Below, piece after piece: positions 15,859-20,247 of a stretch of 20,247 bases of DNA. The position numbers and the translations under genes are program-made. Under the pieces are notes generated by a model. The model was not told the origin of the DNA. It made no database searches and saw only the letters and a program-made list of their open reading frames with translations. Each line of letters begins with the position of its first letter. Positions within the stretch are counted from its first letter, which is position 1. The stretch comes from a virus. Location of the stretch: the IMG/VR virus record IMGVR_UViG_3300025687_000437, positions 1 to 20,247 of that record; one strand, given 5' to 3'.

Positions 15859-17637
15859 ATGGCAAAGAATCTGACGACTGGACTGCAGCGCGGTCTGCGG
15901 CAGAGCATTGCAGGTGGCCTTGGAACGGGCGACCTGTTTTCAACTGCTTCATTGGATCTTCAGTTTGCGCGGCACAAGTCGTTAGATTCTCGTGTCACTC
16001 ACACCCGCCAAAGTAGCGCAACGTATGTTGACGGCGATGGGGTGATTAGAACGGCGGTTACTAATTTGTTGTTGCAGTCGGAGGATTTTTCGACGACGTG
16101 GACAACAAACGGAACTTGCAGTGTTTCTCCAGATCAAGCCGTGGCACCAAACGGAGAATTAACGGCTGATGAGATTACTGTCAATAATGGTCTTGCTAAC
16201 CATATTACCCAGCCTGCTTCTATTACAAGTGGCACTACTTATACTTTAAGTGCCTATGTAAAAGCAGGGACAATTTCAAGTATTACACTTCGTACCGCAA
16301 TTACGGGCAGCGATGGTTATATCGTTTACGCATTTGCTACCGATAGCATTTCCATAGCTACTCCAGCTTTGATATCCAGTGCTAGCTCAGTTAGCTTAGG
16401 CAATGGATGGCACAGATTGTCAATGCAATATACGCCAACTGTTTCTGGCACCGCAGGTATTCGAATGGGTGGCGGAAATACAAACAACGGTACATTTTAT
16501 TTATGGGGCGCCCAACTAGAGGAATCCAGCACCGTCGGACAATACGTCAAAACCACCACCGCGAAAAACGGTGCTCCACGGTTTGATCACGACCCAACGA
16601 CGGGTGAGAGCTTGGGGTTGTTGGTGGAGGAAAGTAGGGAGAATTTGTTGTTGCAGTCGGAGGATTTTTCTACGACTTGGAGTGAATCAGACGCATCAGT
16701 TTCCGCAAATCAAACTATTGCTCCAGATGGCAATGCAACAGCGGATAAGCTTGTTTGCGGAACAGGTACCCCACTTTTTCAAGGCGTTGTCCAGTCAATC
16801 ACAGCAACTTCGTCTGCAACTAGGTTCTCAGTTTATGTTAAAGCTGCAGAGCTTGACCAAATTGAGCTAAGGTCGTTCAGCCCTACCAACTTGGCAGTTT
16901 TTGAGCTGTCTACGCAACAGGTATTGTCTCAATCTGGCTCACCAGATCCTACGATTACAGATGCTGGGAACGGGTGGTATCGTTGCTCTATTACTAGTTC
17001 TAGCTCTGGTGTAACTTCTTTCCGCATTTCACTTGCATCAGGCGGAAGCCGCACATTTACACCGATTCTAGGCGCTGGTCTCTACCTCTGGGGCGCCCAA
17101 CTCGAAGCCGGTTCCTTCCCCACCAGCTACATCCCCACCGAAGGTTCTACCGTCACCCGCGCTGCTGACGTGACGAGTATTACGGGGACGAACTTCTCAA
17201 GCTGGTATAACAACAGTGAGGGGACGGTGTTTGCGGAAGTGACGCCTCTCCAAACTTCAGCGGGCAATCAATTTATATGGAGAGTCTCTGCAAATGATTA
17301 TGGCAACACCGTGTTTCTCAATCAGACAGGATCAGGCATCTATAGTTTTGGCTCGTCATCTGGGGGTGTGTTTGACGGAATTACGTCCTCTAGCGCATAT
17401 ACCTTAAACCAAAAAGCGCGGCTGGCTGGTGGGTACAAGAGCAACGATCTTGCGCTTTCTTTCAGCGGATCTAATGTCAGTACGGATAGCAGTGCGACAA
17501 TACCTCTAAGCGTAAACCGTTTAAATATCGGCTCGGACCATTTAGGAGCTAACCAAAACAAACTTACCACCATCCGCCGCCTAACCTACTGGCCAACCCG
17601 ACTTTCTAATGACACCCTGCAAACCATTACCCGGTAA
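15859..17637 (+). CDS. Tail fibre/spike protein with tandem carbohydrate-binding-like domains
   Basis: This 592-residue protein starts three bases after the previous stop. After an N-terminal segment (about 1-70, with RVTHTRQSSATYVDGDG), two homologous domains of about 190 residues follow. Each opens NLLLQSEDFSTTW and each ends in a Y/F-LWGAQLE strand. The first covers about 69-220 and the second about 262-415. Between them is the linker GAPRFDHDPTTGESLGLLVE, common in phage fibres of this type. The remaining C-terminal region (about 430-592) is a further beta domain ending RRLTYWPTRLSNDTLQTITR, a pattern seen at the end of many phage fibre proteins. The repeats look like carbohydrate-binding module sandwiches of the family 4/9 type, so surface-sugar recognition is likely. 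The start and end anchors of the repeats are conserved even in DNA sequence. Confidence 0.78.
   Translation: MAKNLTTGLQRGLRQSIAGGLGTGDLFSTASLDLQFARHKSLDSRVTHTRQSSATYVDGDGVIRTAVTNLLLQSEDFSTTWTTNGTCSVSPDQAVAPNGELTADEITVNNGLANHITQPASITSGTTYTLSAYVKAGTISSITLRTAITGSDGYIVYAFATDSISIATPALISSASSVSLGNGWHRLSMQYTPTVSGTAGIRMGGGNTNNGTFYLWGAQLEESSTVGQYVKTTTAKNGAPRFDHDPTTGESLGLLVEESRENLLLQSEDFSTTWSESDASVSANQTIAPDGNATADKLVCGTGTPLFQGVVQSITATSSATRFSVYVKAAELDQIELRSFSPTNLAVFELSTQQVLSQSGSPDPTITDAGNGWYRCSITSSSSGVTSFRISLASGGSRTFTPILGAGLYLWGAQLEAGSFPTSYIPTEGSTVTRAADVTSITGTNFSSWYNNSEGTVFAEVTPLQTSAGNQFIWRVSANDYGNTVFLNQTGSGIYSFGSSSGGVFDGITSSSAYTLNQKARLAGGYKSNDLALSFSGSNVSTDSSATIPLSVNRLNIGSDHLGANQNKLTTIRRLTYWPTRLSNDTLQTITR
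16063..16091 (+). repeat. Direct repeat 1a: exact 29-base anchor opening a fibre domain
   Basis: These 29 bases recur exactly at 16642-16670, 579 bases (193 codons) downstream, in the same frame. They encode the start of NLLLQSEDFS. The following bases are nearly identical too (ACGAC and TGG shared), while the domain cores between the anchors have diverged. Confidence 0.85.
16504..16517 (+). repeat. Direct repeat 2a: 14-base anchor closing a fibre domain
   Basis: TGGGGCGCCCAACT occurs here and again at 17089-17102, 585 bases apart and in the same frame. It encodes the WGAQL of each domain's last strand. Together with the 29-base repeat it brackets each of the two divergent domains. Confidence 0.8.
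16642..16670 (+). repeat. Direct repeat 1b: second copy of the 29-base anchor
   Basis: This is identical to 16063-16091 and opens the second tandem domain of the same fibre gene. The identity is far higher than that of the domain bodies, which suggests a recent duplication or recombination at the anchor. Confidence 0.85.
17089..17102 (+). repeat. Direct repeat 2b: second copy of the 14-base closing anchor
   Basis: This is identical to 16504-16517 and closes the second tandem domain. The next residues (EAGSFPTSYIPTEGS) are a common phage fibre sequence after such domains. Confidence 0.8.
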
Positions 17638-17639
17638 TC

Positions 17640-17948
17640 ATGGAAGAAGAAATCCTCACACCGCCCATCGGTCCGTTCTTCCGGTTTGCGGATGCTGCTG
17701 TTGGAATGGCTGCGCTTGATGACGCTGGTCTGCTTGATGATGACCTGAACCCCATCACCGCTAGCCACTATCACGCCCTTGATGTAATCGGCACCATTTC
17801 TCGTGGTGGTGAGTGGGACGAAGACGGCAACGTCATCACCGAACCCACCGTGCTCGATGGCTGGCACGTCAACTACGTTGGTGAGTTGCCTGCTGGCTGG
17901 GAGCAGTACGCTGTAATACCTGAACAGCCTTACCGGGTGTTTGCGTAA
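17640..17948 (+). CDS. Small acidic fibre-region protein, function unknown
   Basis: This 102-residue acidic protein starts two bases after the fibre stop. It has PPIGPFFRFADAAVGMAALD, a DDDLNPITASHYHALDVIGT stretch and a C-terminal LDGWHVNYVGELPAGWEQY, followed by YRVFA. The GWHVN-Y-GELP-GW end recurs in small proteins next to phage fibre genes, which may assist fibre folding or be minor virion parts. I cannot name the family with certainty. Its stop overlaps the next ATG by one base (TAATG). Confidence 0.6.
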   Translation: MEEEILTPPIGPFFRFADAAVGMAALDDAGLLDDDLNPITASHYHALDVIGTISRGGEWDEDGNVITEPTVLDGWHVNYVGELPAGWEQYAVIPEQPYRVFA

Positions 17949-18085
17949 TGGCAGTCAAGTCAAAAACTGCACTGGGGCGGGTTGAGCACAAAGCCGGTCG
18001 CCCCAAAACCACGTCTCAGGGTTACGGGCAACATTCCCGCCCTCGCCGTCGCGGTAAGAAGCCCTTGCGCGGTCAAGGCAGATAG
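17948..18085 (+). CDS. 45-residue very basic protein, function unknown
   Basis: The ATG at 17948 overlaps the previous stop; the TAG at 18083-18085 directly abuts the next ATG at 18086. The product begins MAVKSKTALGRVEHKAGRPK and ends RGKKPLRGQGR. It is rich in Lys, Arg, Gly and Gln, with hardly any hydrophobic residues and no cysteine, so it is probably unstructured alone. The tight packing on both sides supports a real gene. Small basic proteins with the same K-S-K-T-x-x-G start and RGQG-type ending are, as I remember, common in cyanophage genomes, without a known role. Nucleic acid or membrane-lipid binding is a guess from charge alone. Confidence 0.7.
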   Translation: MAVKSKTALGRVEHKAGRPKTTSQGYGQHSRPRRRGKKPLRGQGR

Positions 18086-18325
18086 ATGGACAACCGCTTG
18101 TCACTGCTCGGTGGTGCACTCGCGTTGCTAACCACTGTTGTGGCGACGACGGTCACCATCGACTCGCGTTACGCCAAGTCAGCAGAAGTCAAACAGCAAT
18201 TTTGCCAAGCACGCAAACAGCAACTGCGTGACCGTATTTTTGAGCTGGATCTAAAGAATCCCAAAACACCAAACGACAGAGCGTTGCGAGAATATCTGCA
18301 ACAGCAACTTCGTGATGGATGCTGA
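18086..18325 (+). CDS. Small N-terminally membrane-anchored protein in lysis region
   Basis: This 79-residue protein has a hydrophobic stretch at about 6-25 (LLGGALALLTTVVATTVT) after a short positive N-terminus. A charged helix follows (SAEVKQQFCQARKQQLRDRI, FELDLKNPKTP, REYLQQQL). One anchor followed by a charged helix is the layout of inner-membrane spanins and holin-associated proteins. Its place before an M15 peptidase agrees with a lysis role, but no lipoprotein (o-spanin) partner is visible in the window. The gene starts right after the previous stop and overlaps the next ORF by 11 bases. Call it a membrane protein of unknown function, possibly lysis-related. Confidence 0.65.
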   Translation: MDNRLSLLGGALALLTTVVATTVTIDSRYAKSAEVKQQFCQARKQQLRDRIFELDLKNPKTPNDRALREYLQQQLRDGC

Positions 18326-18458
18326 AACCTTAGAGAACTGGCGAAAGATCAAGGCAGCACTGGAAGCAGCAAATAAGAAGGATTGCGATTATTACAAAAG
18401 GGCAGTTGCTATCTTGAAGGGACAGCCAGATCCATGGCGCCCACCTTCGATAAACTGA
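18315..18458 (+). CDS. 47-residue hypothetical protein
   Basis: The ATG at 18315 overlaps the end of the membrane protein gene; a GTG three bases earlier is an alternative start. The product begins MDAETLENWRKIKAALEAAN and continues KKDCDYYKRAVAILKGQPDP before WRPPSIN. The helical LENWRKIKAALE and YYKRAVAI segments look like a compact two-helix protein. I recall similar short proteins in cyanophages but no function. It has no signal sequence or membrane segment. The overlap with its neighbour and the well-formed helices favour a real gene. Confidence 0.6.
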   Translation: MDAETLENWRKIKAALEAANKKDCDYYKRAVAILKGQPDPWRPPSIN

Positions 18459-18465
18459 CCGCATC

Positions 18466-18470
18466 AGGAG
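18466..18470 (+). promoter_or_regulatory. Ribosome binding site AGGAG
   Basis: AGGAG lies six bases before the GTG at 18477. It is one of the few clear Shine-Dalgarno sequences in this window and it settles the choice of that GTG as the start. Confidence 0.75.
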
Positions 18471-18476
18471 AAAGCC

Positions 18477-18680
18477 GTGGATCCTTTTCTGACGCCATTG
18501 GTAACGGCTGCAATTATTGCCGGTGTCAGTGCGCTTTGGAGGATCGATAAGCGAGCCAGCGTGATGGATGCTCGCATGGCTTTGATTTTGGAGCAGATCA
18601 CGGCTTTGCGATCAGACCATAAAGAAAGACTGGACGATCACGAAATCAGGATTCGCTCTCTGGAACAAGGTCGCAAATAG
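18477..18680 (+). CDS. Small membrane protein with coiled coil, putative holin accessory (XhlA-like layout)
   Basis: The GTG start is supported by AGGAG at 18466-18470. The 67-residue product has a hydrophobic segment at about 4-21 (FLTPLVTAAIIAGVSALW). A heptad-like helix follows (MALILEQITALRSDHKERLD, then DHEIRIRSLEQGRK). The ending is like that of XhlA-type haemolysin/holin accessory proteins, although in that family the membrane segment is often at the C-terminus. It could help to form or time a membrane lesion with the neighbouring small membrane proteins. The evidence is layout only, so the name is tentative. It ends 30 bases before the next ORF. Confidence 0.62.
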   Translation: MDPFLTPLVTAAIIAGVSALWRIDKRASVMDARMALILEQITALRSDHKERLDDHEIRIRSLEQGRK

Positions 18681-18710
18681 CACTAGGCTGATCTAGGTCA
18701 CCATACTCTT

Positions 18711-18848
18711 ATGGACTTTCTCAACGAAGCTTGGTTTTGGGTGCTGATCGGTGCAGCGTCTGAAATCATCGGCATGTCGCCTTTGAAGTCGAACAGCGTA
18801 ATTCAGCTTGTGCTGACTGCTGTCAAATCGCTCAAGCCAAAAAAGTAG
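18711..18848 (+). CDS. 45-residue membrane microprotein, short (0-frame) product
   Basis: An ATG at 18711 gives 45 residues: MDFLNEAWFWVLIGAASEII, then GMSPLKSNSV, IQLVLTAVKS and LKPKK. It has a hydrophobic/aromatic N-terminal helix (about 3-21), a short turn, an amphipathic helix (about 29-41) and a basic tail. Short proteins with the same W/F-rich, A-A-S-E-I-I-G, K-S-N-S-V-I/V-Q-L pattern are, to my memory, widespread in cyanophages without assigned function. The last codons are CCA AAA AAG TAG, which form an in-register A AAA AAG slip site followed by a large stem-loop, so a longer form is probable. The 30-base leader has no Shine-Dalgarno sequence; CATACT at 18702-18707 is too close to the ATG to be a convincing -10. 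Confidence 0.72.
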   Translation: MDFLNEAWFWVLIGAASEIIGMSPLKSNSVIQLVLTAVKSLKPKK

Positions 18849-18911
18849 ACGGCATCCCTGCGGACGGGCGCTGGCTTTATCGGTTCAGCACCCGTTCCAG
18901 TTGGGATGTTG
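18839..18911 (+). promoter_or_regulatory. Probable programmed -1 frameshift signal: A AAA AAG plus nested stem-loop
   Basis: A AAA AAG at 18839-18845 is in register with the 18711 frame (cc-A AAA AAG TAG). Downstream, C18850-G18911, two G-U pairs and CATCCC (18853-18858) with GGGATG (18903-18908) form an outer stem. An inner stem pairs 18862-18874 with 18885-18897, with one C-A mismatch (18869/18890) and two G-U pairs. The spacer is 4 bases to the first pair, or 7 to the perfect core. Slip site, stop, spacing and structure all fit a stimulated -1 frameshift. Confidence 0.68.
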
Positions 18912-19147
18912 CTAATCGCGCCATTCAAGCGCGGAAATTTCATACTATTTTGCCGCACAAAATTGATGCAGAGGTTGAGCGTGTAGCCGAGATCATTGAT
19001 TTAGAACTGGAGCGGCAGAAGCGGCATCCAGAAATTAAACACGAAGAGCCAACACCTGAGCAGACCGGCGATAGCCGTTTACTCGGTGGACCGATGTCAA
19101 TTTCTTCACCTTGGGACGATGACCCAGAACCGCCTTCGGCTGCATGA
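18845..19147 (+). CDS. Probable -1 frameshift extension of the membrane microprotein
   Basis: This frame is open from upstream of 18845 to the TGA at 19145-19147. It has no ATG, GTG or TTG until a TTG at 18950 that lacks a ribosome binding site. The part before that TTG still reads like protein: VDGIPADGRWLYRFSTRSSW, then DVANRAIQARKFHTI. Slipping by -1 at 18839-18845 joins 45 residues of the microprotein to 100 more, giving about 145 residues. The extension has a mixed N-terminal part, a charged helix (DAEVERVAEIIDLELERQKR) and an acidic, Pro-rich tail (SPWDDDPEPPSAA). It has no membrane segment, so it would be a soluble domain on a membrane anchor. The end overlaps the M15 peptidase start by 29 bases. 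I do not recognise a family. Confidence 0.65.
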   Translation, partial: VDGIPADGRWLYRFSTRSSWDVANRAIQARKFHTILPHKIDAEVERVAEIIDLELERQKRHPEIKHEEPTPEQTGDSRLLGGPMSISSPWDDDPEPPSAA

Positions 19148-19727
19148 CTTGTTCCGGTATTACAAGGAATTGCCGCATCAGACTGCTGCGATTACGGAAC
19201 TTGAGGAGGCAATCCTCAAGAAGTCGCCTGCGATTTTTAACCGCGACCAAGAGTGGTTTAAGACTTGGAGCCAGGCAGGAAAACAAGTCGAGACCTCTCC
19301 TAAAAGCTTGTTCACTCCTGATAAGCCTTGGAGTTTCAAGGTCACTCCAAACGTGACTTACGGCGAACTGACGCTGAATGAAGAGGAGCGTCGTTTTACT
19401 AAGCAACAACAATGTGATACCGCCTTGGAATTGTGCAAGTACTTAGAAAAAGTGCGGGCACATTTTGGCGGCAAGCCAATTGTAATTACTAGTGGTCATC
19501 GTCCAGCGGCAATCAATCAACGTGTTGGCGGCTCTAGCCGGTCGGAGCACTTGTACAACATGGATGGCGTCGGCGCTGTTGACTTTTACATCGCTGGCGT
19601 CGATATCTACGCAGTACAGGAGTATGTTGATCAAACTTGGCCGTACAGCCTTGGATACGGCGCACCGAAAGGGTTCGTGCATCTAGGCAAGAGGCTGGGT
19701 GGTCCACGCATTCGATGGAATTACTGA
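19119..19727 (+). CDS. M15-type peptidase, probable endolysin
   Basis: With the ATG at 19119 the product has 202 residues; an in-frame GTG at 19086 would add 11. Residues about 119-202 form an M15A-type zinc peptidase domain: VITSGHRPAAINQRVGG, then SRSEHLY, a loop, GAVDFYI and GFVHLG. The likely zinc ligands are H144, D155 and H188, with R128 in SGHRP typical of the family. Between H144 and D155 there are ten residues, about four more than in the usual S-x-H-x-x-G-x-A-x-D motif. The N-terminal part (about 1-115) is helical and charged and may bind the cell wall or regulate the enzyme. These enzymes cut peptide cross-links in peptidoglycan. No signal peptide is seen, so release would need a holin; the small membrane proteins upstream are candidates. 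Confidence 0.8.
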   Translation: MTQNRLRLHDLFRYYKELPHQTAAITELEEAILKKSPAIFNRDQEWFKTWSQAGKQVETSPKSLFTPDKPWSFKVTPNVTYGELTLNEEERRFTKQQQCDTALELCKYLEKVRAHFGGKPIVITSGHRPAAINQRVGGSSRSEHLYNMDGVGAVDFYIAGVDIYAVQEYVDQTWPYSLGYGAPKGFVHLGKRLGGPRIRWNY

Positions 19728-20247
19728 GTGTCTGTTCTCTGTGATTGGCAGATTCGCAACCTCTGCGAAGGGCATGGCATGGTCATTCCCTTTAACGAAG
19801 AACTTCTCAACCCAGCGTCAATTGATGTGCTGCTAGGCGATCATTTGATGATTGAGGACGCCATGAACGTTGATCTGCGCAAGATCAGCATTCGCGGTTA
19901 CACAGCAGAAGATCCTTATTGGATGCGTCCCGGTGAATTTGTCTTAGCTGAGACTCAAGAAACCTTCGATCTGCCGGAACATGTTTCTGGCCAATTTGCG
20001 CTGAAAAGCAGCAGAGCGAGGGCTGGATACAGTCACATGCTCGCAGGCTGGTGCGACCCTGGCTGGCACGGCAGCAAGCTGACACTTGAACTGCAAAATG
20101 CACGCAAAATGCATTCTCTGCCGTTGTATCCGGGTCTAAAAATTGGACAAATTATTTTCTTTGAAATGAGTGAACGTCCAATTAAAAGTTACGCTGTAAC
20201 AGGACACTATAACAACGACAAAACAGTATCAGGTTCTAAAGTCCATC
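19728..20247 (+). CDS. dCTP deaminase / dUTPase-superfamily protein (partial, runs off the window)
   Basis: A GTG directly after the M15 stop opens a frame that continues past the window end; 173 residues are visible, most of a family member. It has NPASIDVLLGDHLMIED near the N-terminus, MRPGEFVLAETQETFDLP, the trimer-site motif KSSRARAG (93-100), GWCDPGWHGSKLTLELQN (107-124) and YPGLKIGQIIFFEMS. The E121 of LTLELQN stands where dCTP deaminases have their catalytic glutamate (VLEFYN in E. coli, as I recall). That argues for deaminase, or a bifunctional deaminase-dUTPase, over plain dUTPase. The enzyme would turn dCTP into dUTP or dUMP to feed dTMP synthesis for phage DNA. A nucleotide gene directly behind the endolysin is notable. 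Confidence 0.82.
   Translation, partial: MSVLCDWQIRNLCEGHGMVIPFNEELLNPASIDVLLGDHLMIEDAMNVDLRKISIRGYTAEDPYWMRPGEFVLAETQETFDLPEHVSGQFALKSSRARAGYSHMLAGWCDPGWHGSKLTLELQNARKMHSLPLYPGLKIGQIIFFEMSERPIKSYAVTGHYNNDKTVSGSKVH

Noticed and set aside
18681-18710. Promoter before the 45-residue membrane microprotein
   Set aside because: CATACT is only a few bases from the ATG, no -35 is present, and the CTAGG repeats (18683 and 18694 area) are too short to interpret.
18950-19147. Independent 65-residue ORF starting at TTG 18950
   Set aside because: Protein-like sequence continues upstream of the TTG in the same frame, and there is no good ribosome binding site. The -1 frameshift from 18839-18845 explains it better, though it is not proven.
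1-20247. tRNA genes, CRISPR arrays, integrase, attachment sites and insertion sequences
   Set aside because: I looked for cloverleaf arms, regularly spaced repeats, recombinase motifs and terminal inverted repeats by eye and found none that hold up.

Overview
This window is the late tail, host-recognition and lysis region of a long-tailed, lambda-like bacteriophage (or prophage). All supported genes are on the + strand and are packed with short overlaps. The gene order from about 730 to 11,180 repeats the lambda tail operon: U-like terminator, V-like tail tube, G/GT chaperones made by a -1 ribosomal frameshift, H-like tape measure, then M, L, K, I and J. The host is probably a picocyanobacterium (Synechococcus/Cyanobium type). 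That is an inference from the style of the fibre and small proteins, the rarity of Shine-Dalgarno sites and the frequent GTG starts. No host gene is present to prove it.

Layout. Positions 1-1,160: the end of a head-tail joining gene, an unusual two-domain protein (fibre-anchor-like N-terminus plus C1q-like jelly roll), and the tail terminator. Positions 1,164-5,266: a 50-residue ORF overlapping the tail tube gene, the tube protein, the frameshifted chaperone pair and the tape measure. Positions 5,266-11,178: the baseplate/tip genes M, L (iron-sulphur cysteines), K (JAMM plus NlpC/P60), I and J. Positions 11,207-17,948: side fibres and receptor-binding proteins (LamG-like, SPRY-like and three-copy beta domains; a tandem carbohydrate-binding-like fibre), assembly-like accessory proteins and an inserted HNH endonuclease gene. 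Positions 17,948-19,727: a run of very small proteins, three with a hydrophobic segment, leading to an M15 peptidase (probable endolysin). Positions 19,728 to the end: a dCTP deaminase-like gene cut by the window edge.

The most interesting signal is a second probable programmed -1 frameshift, at 18,839-18,845 (A AAA AAG, directly before a TAG). It would extend a 45-residue membrane microprotein to 145 residues. The downstream frame is open but has no ATG, GTG or TTG start for its first 100 bases. A large nested stem-loop (18,850-18,911) begins 4-7 bases after the slip site. It lies just upstream of the lytic peptidase, so a frameshift-regulated lysis or membrane protein is a reasonable hypothesis. 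The first frameshift site (2,541-2,547), in the G/GT tail chaperone, is the known type and serves as an internal comparison. There is no RNA gene, CRISPR array, integrase or insertion sequence, and no gene-free stretch over about 50 bases if the frameshift extension is accepted.
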